Positions 1 to 7,908 of a stretch of DNA of 64,000 nt are shown piece by piece; position 1 is the stretch's first letter, and each line of letters starts with the position of its first letter. The position numbers and the translations under genes were made by a program. A model generated the notes under the pieces. It saw nothing but the letters and a program-made list of their open reading frames with translations. It made no database searches and had not been told where the DNA came from. The stretch spans positions 356,128-420,127 of the forward strand of contig DDRS01000017.1 of assembly GCA_002343685.1 (NCBI GenBank), read 5' to 3'. The DNA is from Thiobacillus denitrificans. GTDB taxonomy: Bacteria > Pseudomonadota > Gammaproteobacteria > Burkholderiales > Thiobacillaceae.

Positions 1-1
1 C

Positions 2-538
2 TTTGAAGGCGCGCATAGCGTCCCAGATACCGACGTCCATATGCTGAAAGTAGAAGACCTGACCGGGGCCCCCGACGAACTGCTCAAGTACGACGGCTAC
101 ATTCTTGGCTCACCGACTTACCTGGGAGGCGTCTCAGGTCCTTTCAAAACCTTCATGGATGCCACCGGACGCCTGTGGCGCACCCAGCAACTCAAGGGCA
201 AGCTGGCTGCCGGATTCACCGTGTCGTCGCTGCCATCCGGCGACAAGCAGTCAACCCTGATGTCGATGTTCGTTTTCTGCATGCAACACGGGATGCTCTG
301 GGTGGGCAACCCTATACTGCCTGAGCAACATAGTGGTGTCCCCTACGATGAAGCTGCCAATCGACTCGGATCCTGGTCGGGCCTGATGGCTCAGGCCGGC
401 CACTCGGCGCCAGCCGATTCATTCGTGTCAGGCGATATCAAGACAGCCAGGATGTTCGGCAGGAATTTTTCCGAGGTTATGCATCGAGTCTCAGATAGCC
501 ACCTAGCCTTCAAGGAAGATTGGGAGGTGTTTGCATGA
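2..538 (+). CDS. Flavodoxin/WrbA-like NAD(P)H:quinone oxidoreductase, 5'-truncated
   Basis: This is the C-terminal part of an FMN-binding flavodoxin-fold protein; the reading frame is open to the window edge, so the start lies outside. The visible part has the family's GSPTYLGG segment (FMN-phosphate/isoalloxazine loop), a 'K.....FMD.T' helix, an HGM segment, and a C-terminal helix like that of WrbA. Such enzymes carry out two-electron reduction of quinones in the cytosol. It overlaps the next gene by ATGA, so the two are probably co-translated. The substrate is unknown and the assignment is to family level only. Confidence 0.75.
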   Translation, partial: FEGAHSVPDTDVHMLKVEDLTGAPDELLKYDGYILGSPTYLGGVSGPFKTFMDATGRLWRTQQLKGKLAAGFTVSSLPSGDKQSTLMSMFVFCMQHGMLWVGNPILPEQHSGVPYDEAANRLGSWSGLMAQAGHSAPADSFVSGDIKTARMFGRNFSEVMHRVSDSHLAFKEDWEVFA

Positions 539-762
539 TTCCCCGGAAATACGGGCCGCAGCTGTTCAGCCTGCTTCTTTCCGGGCTAATGTCCATGCTG
601 GTCTCGGGAATTGCGACGTTTCGCGCTATCGGGCCGACATCGTACTTCGTAAGCCTGTGGGCCAGTTCGTGGTTTGCAGCGTGGCTCTTTGCGTTTCCAG
701 CTGTGCTGCTGGTCACCCCGGTTGCGCGGAAGGCTGTTCAACTTCTCACGACGAAGAATTGA
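535..762 (+). CDS. DUF2798 small membrane protein
   Basis: A 75-aa protein with two hydrophobic helices (about residues 10-30 and 40-65) and the DUF2798 pattern: an N-terminal RKY, LLSGLMSxLVSG, and an AxWLFAFPAVLLVxPxxR segment. Function is not known. The ATG overlaps the stop of the preceding flavodoxin-like gene (ATGA), which fixes the start and indicates translational coupling; in other proteobacteria this family is also found near small redox or stress genes. It converges on the DUF1641 gene. Confidence 0.75.
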   Translation: MIPRKYGPQLFSLLLSGLMSMLVSGIATFRAIGPTSYFVSLWASSWFAAWLFAFPAVLLVTPVARKAVQLLTTKN

Positions 763-836
763 TGTGCCTGCCGCGCAGGCGCGTCAGGCGTCACGCCGTT
801 TCAAACGCTACGTCCAGGGAGCGGGATCGCCCGCGC

Positions 837-859
837 GTGCCAGGCCTTGCGCCTGGCAC
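837..859. terminator. Possible bidirectional terminator hairpin
   Basis: A perfect 9-bp inverted repeat (GTGCCAGGC / GCCTGGCAC) with a 5-nt loop lies in the short gap between two convergent genes. There is no U-tract on either side, so the terminator role is inferred from position only. Confidence 0.35.
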
Positions 860-869
860 CCTGGCTGCG

Positions 870-1289
870 TTAGCCGTGCCGGTGCTGCTCGCGCATGCTG
901 TGGCTCAGGTGCTTGCCGATGACTGACAGGAGGCGCAAGCCTTCCTGCGTTCCGGGGTCACGGACCACGCGCATCAAGCATCCCAGACCGCCCGTTGCCG
1001 GCGGGTTGGCCGGGATTTCCTGGCTTGCCTCATGGATCGCGTCGGACAGGGCGATCAGCAGATATTGCGTGTCCTGGCGATCGAGGACCTTGAGCAGATG
1101 CATCAGGCCTTCGTTGCGCGTCAGACGGTCGAGCAAGGTCAGGCCCTCGCTCATCGCCCATGACAGCCGCGTGACGATTTCGTCCGACATGGCGTCCCGG
1201 GCTGCGGTGACGAGCTGTGCGACTTCGACGAGCCGCTGCAGATCTTCAGTAGCCATTGCGGGGATAGACGTTTCAGTTTGTGTTGTCAT
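870..1289 (-). CDS. DUF1641 family protein
   Basis: A 139-aa soluble helical protein with the DUF1641 features: a central LxxLxxNEGLxxLLxxLD segment and the C-terminal GGLxCLxRVxRDPxTQEGLRLL segment. The family is often encoded next to FCC/SQR-type flavoproteins or formate dehydrogenases; its biochemical role is not established. It follows the SQR-like gene by 12 bp and is the last gene of the long minus-strand thiocyanate/sulfur run. I infer an accessory role for the SQR-like enzyme. Confidence 0.8.
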   Translation of the reverse strand: MTTQTETSIPAMATEDLQRLVEVAQLVTAARDAMSDEIVTRLSWAMSEGLTLLDRLTRNEGLMHLLKVLDRQDTQYLLIALSDAIHEASQEIPANPPATGGLGCLMRVVRDPGTQEGLRLLSVIGKHLSHSMREQHRHG

Positions 1290-1301
1290 GGTTTGGCTTT
1301 C

Positions 1302-2435
1302 TCAAAGCAGTCCGCGTACGCTTGTCCAGTACATCTGGTTGTAAGACATCTTGAACCAGTGCATGGGTTTCGACGGCGGCTTCAGATCGGGTGGATTCTG
1401 ATAGTTGAACATCGCGTAGGTCGCGCTGTCGTGGCCTGTTTCAATGAAACAGTAGACCTTGCCGTCGTAGTCGCGGACCGGCGTGCCGATCTTGATCATC
1501 GAGGCGATGTTTTCGGCGACCACCTCTGCCTGGAAATGCGCCGCGGAGCCTGTCTTGCTGACGGGCAGATTGGTCGTATCGCCCAGCACGAAGACGTTGT
1601 CGTGGCCATTCATCGTAAGTTTGAAGCGGTCGGTCGGAATCCATCCGCCCTCGCCCAGGTTGTTCTGCTCGACGACTTCCATGCCACGATGCGGCGGGAT
1701 CGCGATGAGCAGGTCGTACTGGGTCTCGGTGCCTTCCTCGCTGCGCACCACCTTGTTTTCCACGTCCACTTCACCGACGTTGAACAGCGTCTCGTACTCG
1801 ATACCCATGCGGTCGAATTCAGGTTTGGCCCAGATGGCGACTTCCTTGATCGTGTGAATGCGGCCGATCGGATAGTGGTACTTGATCTTGATCTTGTCGC
1901 GGATACCGCGCGCCTTGAAATAATCGTGCAGTCCGAAGATGAGTTCGACCGGCGCGATCGGACATTTGTGCGGCACGCCCACGACGACGGCCACCGTGCC
2001 TTCCTGGATTTCGCGCAGGCGCTTGAACAGCTTGACTGCCGTGGCCTCGGTGTAGAACGTCTCCGCGCCTTCCACTAGGCCGGGAATCTGCTCGGGAACG
2101 ATGCGCGAACCGGTGGCCATCACGAGGATGTCGTATTCGTAAACCTTGCCGCTCTTGGTGACGACCTTGTTCTGGTCGAGGTGAAATTTTTCAACCGGGT
2201 CCACGTGGAAATCGATGGTTCCTTCGAGCAGGCTCGCCTGGTCGCGATACAGTTGGTCCGGGGTCATTTGCCCGAACGCAACATACAGCAGGCCGGGCTG
2301 GTACATATGCTTGTCGGATGCCGAAAGCATCGTAATCCGGACTCTGCGGGAACGAATCTCAGCAGACAGCCGCCGTGCCAGGTTGTTGGCCACAATGGTA
2401 CCGCCTGTGCCACCACCGACGACTAAGATTCTCAT
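1302..2435 (-). CDS. Sulfide:quinone oxidoreductase-like flavoprotein
   Basis: A 377-aa FAD-dependent pyridine-nucleotide-disulfide oxidoreductase-fold protein. It has an N-terminal FAD dinucleotide motif (GGGTGG, residues 7-12), the ATGS segment (about 107-110), Cys158 in a PHKCPIAPVE context and a second cysteine at about 329 in VYCFIE, matching the redox cysteine pair of SQR. The GDTTNLP segment binds the flavin. SQR oxidises sulfide to sulfane sulfur/polysulfide and passes electrons to quinone at the membrane. Its place behind thiocyanate hydrolase and TusA/DsrE2 fits disposal of sulfide released from COS. Flavocytochrome c-type oxidoreductase is the alternative, but no cytochrome partner is present. 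Confidence 0.85.
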   Translation of the reverse strand: MRILVVGGGTGGTIVANNLARRLSAEIRSRRVRITMLSASDKHMYQPGLLYVAFGQMTPDQLYRDQASLLEGTIDFHVDPVEKFHLDQNKVVTKSGKVYEYDILVMATGSRIVPEQIPGLVEGAETFYTEATAVKLFKRLREIQEGTVAVVVGVPHKCPIAPVELIFGLHDYFKARGIRDKIKIKYHYPIGRIHTIKEVAIWAKPEFDRMGIEYETLFNVGEVDVENKVVRSEEGTETQYDLLIAIPPHRGMEVVEQNNLGEGGWIPTDRFKLTMNGHDNVFVLGDTTNLPVSKTGSAAHFQAEVVAENIASMIKIGTPVRDYDGKVYCFIETGHDSATYAMFNYQNPPDLKPPSKPMHWFKMSYNQMYWTSVRGLL

Positions 2436-2459
2436 TGCATTCTCCTATCCAAAATTAAT

Positions 2460-2500
2460 TACCAGGATGTCCTGGTACCTGGGCGTGACAACGTGCCCAG
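2460..2500. other. Twin hairpins between tusA and the SQR-like gene
   Basis: Two adjacent inverted repeats fill the gap: TACCAGGA/TCCTGGTA (2460-2477, 2-nt spacer) and CTGGGC/GCCCAG (2479-2500). They lie between two genes transcribed the same way and have no U-tract, so an mRNA-processing or stability role is more likely than termination. This is inference. Confidence 0.4.
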
Positions 2501-2511
2501 CCCGTAGCGCA

Positions 2512-2742
2512 TTACTTGGCCTTGCGGATCTTGATGTGCCAGACCCCGTCGATCTTTTCATTGCTGAGGATCTCGTGGCCGACCTTGTTGACCCACTCCG
2601 GCACGTCGGCGCCGGAACCTTCGTCGGTCGACAACAGTTCGAGGGTATCTCCCACGCTGCTCTGCTTCATGTGGGTGATGAGCTCCATCAGCGGCCCGGG
2701 GCAGAAGGTATCGCGTGCGTCGACAATCTTGGTATCACTCAT
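2512..2742 (-). CDS. tusA: TusA-family sulfur carrier protein
   Basis: A 76-aa TusA/SirA-type protein with the signature CPGPLMEL motif; its cysteine (residue 14) carries persulfide. In sulfur oxidisers TusA hands sulfane sulfur to DsrEFH/DsrC or to sHdr systems in the cytosol. It follows the DsrE2-like gene and precedes the SQR-like gene, so it may collect sulfane sulfur made there. The classical Rhd-TusA-DsrE2 trio lacks its rhodanese here; rhodaneses occur elsewhere at 43666 and 57790. An extended GSGAD insertion follows the central helix. Confidence 0.88.
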   Translation of the reverse strand: MSDTKIVDARDTFCPGPLMELITHMKQSSVGDTLELLSTDEGSGADVPEWVNKVGHEILSNEKIDGVWHIKIRKAK

Positions 2743-2783
2743 TGCAGTTCTCCAGAAAACATGTGGTTCAATTCGCCGTCCGC

Positions 2784-3173
2784 TCAGAACGTCAGCATCT
2801 GGCCGCCTTCGGCGTCGCTCAGGAAGCGTGTCAGCCCCGTGGCGGGTCCGATTTCGGCGTCGAAGTCATCGTGCGTGACTTTCATGATGTCCATCGCCAT
2901 CGAGCACGGCAGCAACTTGGCATCGCCTAATTCGACCGCCTGCTGGAACAGCACCTTGAAGGACGGCACGCCTTTTTCCTTTGCCATCAGCGCGCCAAGT
3001 TCACCTTCAACGGGCGCATCCTCCGTGTGGCCCTTCACGAAATACGGAATGGCATTCATGGACAGGAAAACCGAAACCTCGTCTCCCGTCGCGGCGGCAA
3101 CCGACGCGATCATTGCTGCCATCTGTAGTTTTTCGCGCGTACCCGTGACGCAGATGATGTTGATTTTTGACAT
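2784..3173 (-). CDS. DsrE2-like sulfurtransferase
   Basis: A 129-aa DsrE/DsrF-like fold protein. It has the N-terminal TGTREKLQMA strand-loop and a LLPCSMAMDIM segment whose cysteine (about residue 109) matches the conserved active cysteine of the DsrE2 group, in the form C(S/T)MSMDVM. It lies 41 bp upstream of tusA, an arrangement known from sulfur oxidisers where DsrE2 acts with TusA in sulfane-sulfur relay. Unlike many DsrE2 proteins it shows no clear transmembrane helices. Confidence 0.8.
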   Translation of the reverse strand: MSKINIICVTGTREKLQMAAMIASVAAATGDEVSVFLSMNAIPYFVKGHTEDAPVEGELGALMAKEKGVPSFKVLFQQAVELGDAKLLPCSMAMDIMKVTHDDFDAEIGPATGLTRFLSDAEGGQMLTF

Positions 3174-3236
3174 TTGCTTCTACCTTACTTTGTGAAAATT
3201 CATGTTCGGATCGATGTCTGGCGACGGTTCATCCGA

Positions 3237-4079
3237 TCAACCGCGATGCCAGCTGAAACGCTTGATGAGCAGCACGCAGATGCTGTCCAGCACGAAGCCG
3301 ACGACGCCGATCACCAGCACCAGCCCCATGAGGTGCGCGTATTCCAGACCTTCGCGCGCATCTTCAATGGCATAACCGAAGCCGGAGGTCACCCCGAGGA
3401 ACTCCGCCGGGATGATCACGATCCATGCGACGCCCAGCGCCAGACGGATACCGGTCAGGATGTCGAAGGTGATCGCCGGCATGATGATCCGCGTCACCAT
3501 GTGCCAGGGCTTGGCACCGAGGTTGCGCGCCACCTTGAACCAGGCGGGGTCGACCTTGGCCAGGCCGGAGGCGGTGGCGAACGCAACCGGCCAGACGGAA
3601 GCGATTGCAATCAGGAAGATGATCGCCTGTTCCCAACCCGCGAATACGACAACCGCGATCGGCTCCCAGGAAAGCGGGCTGATCATGCGCAGAAACTGGA
3701 ACGGCACGTTGGTCAGCCGCTGGAACCACCGGATGCGGCCCATGAGGATGCCGAGCGGGATACCGATGACGATCGCCAGGCCCAGTCCCGCACCCAACCG
3801 GTAGCCGGTGCTCGACAAGGCCTTGGGAATGATCCCGTTTTCCCACATTTCGGGCAGCGACTTGAGGGCCGGGAGGGGGCCGAAATCGACAAACTGCGAC
3901 ATCGTGGGGTTGAGCGTGACGATGTAGATGCCGACGCCCCAGAGCGCAAAGAGAACCCCCAGACCCACGAAAAAGTGCAGCGACTTGTCTGCCGTGCTCT
4001 TGATCGCTCGGGACAGGCAGTTTCCACTGACGCCGGCACTGACTACGCCGCCGCCCACTGTTGCGGTTTGGCTACTCAT
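3237..4079 (-). CDS. ABC transporter permease (second of two)
   Basis: A 280-aa permease of the SsuC/TauC/NrtB type with about six membrane helices and the EAA loop (ARNLGAKPWHMVTRIIMPA) that contacts the ATPase. It is a paralogue of the permease at 4214-5035: both share the MGRI.WF....N.PFQF.RMISPLSW and AEFLGVTSG / AEYLGVTSG blocks. The transporter is therefore likely a heterodimer. Because it is embedded in the thiocyanate hydrolase locus, thiocyanate is the inferred substrate; cyanate or another small anion is possible. Confidence 0.85.
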   Translation of the reverse strand: MSSQTATVGGGVVSAGVSGNCLSRAIKSTADKSLHFFVGLGVLFALWGVGIYIVTLNPTMSQFVDFGPLPALKSLPEMWENGIIPKALSSTGYRLGAGLGLAIVIGIPLGILMGRIRWFQRLTNVPFQFLRMISPLSWEPIAVVVFAGWEQAIIFLIAIASVWPVAFATASGLAKVDPAWFKVARNLGAKPWHMVTRIIMPAITFDILTGIRLALGVAWIVIIPAEFLGVTSGFGYAIEDAREGLEYAHLMGLVLVIGVVGFVLDSICVLLIKRFSWHRG

Positions 4080-4213
4080 CGTTCATCCCCCCCGCCCATG
4101 CAACCGGCGCGGAAAACGCCTGGCCGTGGGGCACTCTTTCGATCAAATACGTGTCATTCATATCGAGTAACTTCTTATCAACGTTCATATGTATATCCAG
4201 ATGGAGCTACCCA

Positions 4214-5035
4214 TCAGCCCCCCCGATGCCAGCTGTAGCGTTTGATGAGCGCCACCAGGATGCTGTCGAGGAAATAACCGACGATACCGATCGTCACCAC
4301 CATCGCAGTGAGGTGGTTGTACGAAAGCGTCTCGCGTGCATCCTCGATGGCGTAGCCCAGGCCGGACGTCACGCCGAGATATTCGGCCGGGACGAGCACG
4401 ATCCACGCAACCCCCAGCGCGAGGCGGATGCCGGACAACACGTCGAACGTAATCGCCGGCATGATCACCTTGGTCAGGATATGCAGAGGCTTGGCGCCAA
4501 GATTGCGCGCCACCTTGAACCAGTTCGGGTCGACCTTGGCCAGCCCGGCTGCAGTTGCAAACATCACCGGCCATACCGCCGCGATCGCGATCAGGAAGAT
4601 GATCGACCCGTTCCAGGTCGCGAACACCAGCACCGCAAGCGGCATCCAGGAAAGCGGGCTGATCATCCGCACGAACTGGAACGGCGAGTTGGTGAAGTCG
4701 CGGAACCACTTGATGCGCCCCATGAGGATGCCGATCGGCACGCCGATGGCGATGGCGATCAACAGGCCCGAGCCCAGGCGGAAGCCGCTGGCGGCCAACG
4801 CATTCTGGATCTTGCCCGCTCCCCACAACTCGGGGAACGCCTCGAGCGTGGGGAGCAACCCGAACTTGACGAAGGTTTTCGTCGTCGGGTTGTTGGCAAT
4901 AAAGTACCCTCCGATCAACCAGAGGATGGCCAGGATCGCAATGCCGCCCGCGGCCCAGCCAAGACTCTGCACCGCCCGATGCTTCATCAGGCGGCAGAAG
5001 CCGCCCTCCCCGGCGGGTGTGACTGCATAACTCAT
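4214..5035 (-). CDS. ABC transporter permease (first of two)
   Basis: A 273-aa inner-membrane permease of the nitrate/sulfonate/taurine class, with an EAA loop (ARNLGAKPLHILTKVIMPA) and five to six hydrophobic helices. The ATG overlaps the stop of the binding-protein gene (ATGA), fixing the start and showing translational coupling. It is followed after 134 bp by its paralogue. The pair probably arose by tandem duplication and forms the channel of the putative thiocyanate importer. Confidence 0.88.
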   Translation of the reverse strand: MSYAVTPAGEGGFCRLMKHRAVQSLGWAAGGIAILAILWLIGGYFIANNPTTKTFVKFGLLPTLEAFPELWGAGKIQNALAASGFRLGSGLLIAIAIGVPIGILMGRIKWFRDFTNSPFQFVRMISPLSWMPLAVLVFATWNGSIIFLIAIAAVWPVMFATAAGLAKVDPNWFKVARNLGAKPLHILTKVIMPAITFDVLSGIRLALGVAWIVLVPAEYLGVTSGLGYAIEDARETLSYNHLTAMVVTIGIVGYFLDSILVALIKRYSWHRGG

Positions 5036-6459
5036 AGCTCAATCACCTCTTTACGCACGAAGGGATCGCCTTTTTGCGGCACGCTCGGATCGGCCTTCCA
5101 TGTCGGGTTGGCATTGAGCGCCTTCTTGACATAGGTGTAGTTGACGAGATCCTTGGCCACGAAGTCTGGCGTGAGCTTGTTAAGGAAGCCCAGGTCGCCG
5201 CCGACCAGCGTTTTCTTGAGCTCGTCGACCACATACTCGGTCGCGCTCGGATACGGCCAGCCCTGGAAGTTGATGCGGCTCTGCCCCCACTCCGGATGCT
5301 TGATGGCGGGCGGCGTCGAGTAATCGGCCGGGCTGTAGAACAGCATCGCGCGCTCGACGACCTCGGACGGGAACGGCAGGTACTTCTTGCCGTCCTTCGA
5401 CAACATCTGCGCCATCGCCTTCTTGTTGTTGGACAGATAGATCTGCGCCTCGACAATGGCGTTATGGACGCCCTGCGCCCAGGCTGCACGGGCGGGATCC
5501 ATGGCGTCGTCCTCATGCATGACGACCACGCAGCAGGGGTGGCCTTTCCAGACGTCGCCGGTGAAGCGCAACATCACACCGCCTGCCTTGAGTTCGCCAA
5601 GCGCATTGAACGGTTCGGCGACGCAATAGCCGTCGATCTGTCTCGCTGCAAGGGCCGGCGGCATGTCGGGCGGGTTCAGCACGAGGAAGTTGCACTCGTT
5701 GGGCGCGAGCTTCGCGTTCTGCGGCCGGACCACGGGCGTGATGCCGGCTTCCCGCAGGATTTTCTGCGAGATGATGTTGTGGATCGAGTACCAGTACGGC
5801 ACGGCAAACTGCTTGCCACCAAAGTCCTTGGGCGACGTGATGCCGCTGTTCTTGTGGACGATGATGCCGGAGCCGTTGGTGTGGTTCCATGCGGTGATCT
5901 TCACCGGGAACTTGTTGTTGTAGCGCATCCAGATCGGCACCGGGATGAGCATGTGGGTGAGGTTGAAACGCTGGGACGAGAAGGCCTCGACCAGCGGCGA
6001 CCAGCCGCGGATCAGCGTCGGCGGCTCCGACTCGATGCCCTGCTTCTTGAAGAAGCCCATTTCGTGCGCGACCAGGAGTGCAGCCGCATCGGTAATCGGG
6101 ATGTAGCCGATCTTGACCACCGGGTCGAACGGCTTGGAGAATTTCTTCTTCTCGGCAGCGAAAGCCGACGAGGACAGCATTCCACCCATCCCGGCCATGC
6201 CGCCCAGCGCAGAGAGACCGGCCATCTTGAGCATGTCGCGGCGGCTGACGCCCGTGCCGAGGACGGAACTGAACAGCGGATCATAGGCAAGCTCCAGATT
6301 CGGGTCTTCCATGCCGTCGCCGATATCCGGATTGTTGGGCATCATCATCTGCATGCGCGGATCGATCGGACGGGCCTTGCCACATGTACCGCATGAACAT
6401 CCATCAACGTGCACCAGCGGACGCGGCTGGCCATGCTCTTCGTATAGATATTTCTTCAT
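5032..6459 (-). CDS. NrtA/CmpA-type ABC substrate-binding protein with Tat signal
   Basis: A 475-aa periplasmic binding protein of the NrtA/CmpA/SsuA-like group. A Tat motif (SRRDMLK, residues 72-78) and hydrophobic stretch end near AFAA (about residue 102), so the protein is exported folded. Unusually, about 70 residues precede the Tat motif and hold a tight cysteine cluster (CSCGTC, residues 21-26). The ligand-binding body begins at KIGYIPITDAAALLVA. By context the ligand is probably thiocyanate (inference); nitrate, bicarbonate and sulfonates are known for relatives. The gene is coupled to the permease by a 4-bp overlap. The start at 6459 has a GGAG upstream. Confidence 0.85.
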   Translation of the reverse strand: MKKYLYEEHGQPRPLVHVDGCSCGTCGKARPIDPRMQMMMPNNPDIGDGMEDPNLELAYDPLFSSVLGTGVSRRDMLKMAGLSALGGMAGMGGMLSSSAFAAEKKKFSKPFDPVVKIGYIPITDAAALLVAHEMGFFKKQGIESEPPTLIRGWSPLVEAFSSQRFNLTHMLIPVPIWMRYNNKFPVKITAWNHTNGSGIIVHKNSGITSPKDFGGKQFAVPYWYSIHNIISQKILREAGITPVVRPQNAKLAPNECNFLVLNPPDMPPALAARQIDGYCVAEPFNALGELKAGGVMLRFTGDVWKGHPCCVVVMHEDDAMDPARAAWAQGVHNAIVEAQIYLSNNKKAMAQMLSKDGKKYLPFPSEVVERAMLFYSPADYSTPPAIKHPEWGQSRINFQGWPYPSATEYVVDELKKTLVGGDLGFLNKLTPDFVAKDLVNYTYVKKALNANPTWKADPSVPQKGDPFVRKEVIEL

Positions 6460-6546
6460 TCTCGGTCTCCTAAGGTGAGGGTCGGTATCCCGACCGGTGT
6501 TTGCTCATCCTGCCTCTTCACTTTGAGCAATTCTGTAAGTCGCAGA

Positions 6547-7338
6547 TCATGCGGCCAGCGTGGCCGACTCCGGTTTCTTGTAGTTCGCCGCTTCCTGGAA
6601 CGTCGCCATCAGGCGTGTACGCAAGGCCTGAACCGCCGTGTCGTGGCGGTCGTGCGGATCGGGGAGGTCGATATCCAGTTCATGGACGATGTTCCCGGGC
6701 GAACCCGCCATGATCACGGCACGGTCGCCCATGATCACGGCCTCGTCGATATCGTGCGTCACGAAGACGATGTTGAAGCCCTTGCGCTTGGCGATGTTGC
6801 GCACATCCTTTTGCAAGGATGAGCGAGTAAACGCGTCGAGCGCGGAGAACGGTTCGTCCAGCAGCAGGAGTTCCGGCTCCATCACCAGCGAGCGGGCCAA
6901 CGCCACACGCTGTTGCTGGCCGCCCGAGAGATCCTGCACGTTGGCGGCGGCGAAATCCTGCAGCTCGACCAGCTTGATCGCTTCCGTCACGCGCTCTTCG
7001 GTTTCTTCCTTGGACCAGCGCCCGAAACTCAAGCCGACGCCGACGTTCTGGGCAACCGTCATCCAGGGAAACAGATGCGGGGCCTGGAACATCATGACCC
7101 AGCGGGGTGACGGTGCAGTGATCGCCGTCCCATTGAGCAGGACCTTGCCTTCGGTAGGTTTCAGGATGCCGGCCAGAATATGGAGCAGCGTGGATTTACC
7201 ACAACCCGAACGGCCGATAATTGCCAGCGCCTCACCGGGCGGCGACACCAGATCAACCCGATTGAAGGTCACCCCGGTCCGTGAACTGTAACGGTGGGTC
7301 AGGCCCTGGATCTTGATTTCTGTTCCACGTATTGCCAT
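6547..7338 (-). CDS. ABC transporter ATP-binding protein (SsuB/TauB/NrtD type)
   Basis: A 263-aa ABC ATPase with Walker A (GRSGCGKST, about residues 42-50), Q-loop (FQAPHLFPW), signature LSGGQQQR, Walker B (LLLLDEP) and H-loop (VTHD). The wide spacing and sequence are typical of nitrate/sulfonate/taurine importers. It is the first gene of the transporter module, 112 bp after the P15K-like gene, and energises the permease pair at 3237-5035. Assignment of thiocyanate as cargo rests on location. Confidence 0.92.
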   Translation of the reverse strand: MAIRGTEIKIQGLTHRYSSRTGVTFNRVDLVSPPGEALAIIGRSGCGKSTLLHILAGILKPTEGKVLLNGTAITAPSPRWVMMFQAPHLFPWMTVAQNVGVGLSFGRWSKEETEERVTEAIKLVELQDFAAANVQDLSGGQQQRVALARSLVMEPELLLLDEPFSALDAFTRSSLQKDVRNIAKRKGFNIVFVTHDIDEAVIMGDRAVIMAGSPGNIVHELDIDLPDPHDRHDTAVQALRTRLMATFQEAANYKKPESATLAA

Positions 7339-7424
7339 CTACATATTCCTCTGTTTATTTCCGTCGCCCGGCCCACAAGGACTCACGGCAGGATTCTGGT
7401 TGATTTCGCGGGCGCTTCGCCCTG

Positions 7425-7441
7425 CCCGGCAAGATGCCGGG
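7425..7441. other. Hairpin between activator gene and ABC ATPase gene
   Basis: CCCGGC/GCCGGG with a 5-nt AAGAT loop lies just after the stop of the P15K-like gene on the minus strand. No U-tract follows. It may dampen read-through from the hydrolase genes into the transporter genes. Confidence 0.35.
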
Positions 7442-7450
7442 TTCCCGCCA

Positions 7451-7876
7451 TCAGGCGCTGTTGAGACGTTTTCCAACTTCCTCCAGACGACGGGCCAGTT
7501 CCGCCTCGTCGATCAGACCACGCTTGATCATCGAGTGGGCCAGCGCCAGAAGCTGCCGTTCGGGGAACGGCACATCCTCGTAGAGCGTTTCCGACAAATC
7601 GTCTTCTTCAGCACGCCGCTCGAGCGAAGGCAAGGCACAAGACCCCGGCTCGACCTGATCGTATGGCTTGACGCAGGAGTCGGCGGCGAGCATGTCGCAC
7701 GTTGCCTCCAGGTCGATTTTCCAGGGTGGATCGGGATTCGTGACGCCGTACTGGGCCGCCAGATCCTCCCAAACCCGTCCGCGACCGCGGACGTCCTCGA
7801 GTACGCCAATCGGCGTCAGGTCGGTACCGTTCCAGCGCTCAGCTGCGCCGGGGACATTTTTTTCAACTGTGGCCAT
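7451..7876 (-). CDS. Thiocyanate hydrolase activator (P15K-like)
   Basis: A 141-aa protein related to the N-terminal domain of nitrile hydratase beta subunits and to P15K, the protein encoded after scnC in T. thioparus and needed for functional cobalt-loaded thiocyanate hydrolase. Visible features are the WEDLAAQYGV helix, the LPSLERR segment and a helical C-terminus (RQLLALAHSMIKRGLIDEAEL). The start at 7876 is chosen for its AAGGAG ribosome binding site, 9 bp upstream. It follows scnC by 32 bp, consistent with one transcript and with a chaperone role for the gamma subunit. Confidence 0.85.
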   Translation of the reverse strand: MATVEKNVPGAAERWNGTDLTPIGVLEDVRGRGRVWEDLAAQYGVTNPDPPWKIDLEATCDMLAADSCVKPYDQVEPGSCALPSLERRAEEDDLSETLYEDVPFPERQLLALAHSMIKRGLIDEAELARRLEEVGKRLNSA

Positions 7877-7908
7877 GACTCGCTCCTTGCTAACGTACAG
7901 CCTGATGC

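Noticed and set aside
3237..7338. Nitrate or taurine importer as firm annotation
   Set aside because: The family covers many anions and no nitrate or taurine genes adjoin; thiocyanate is inferred from context only.
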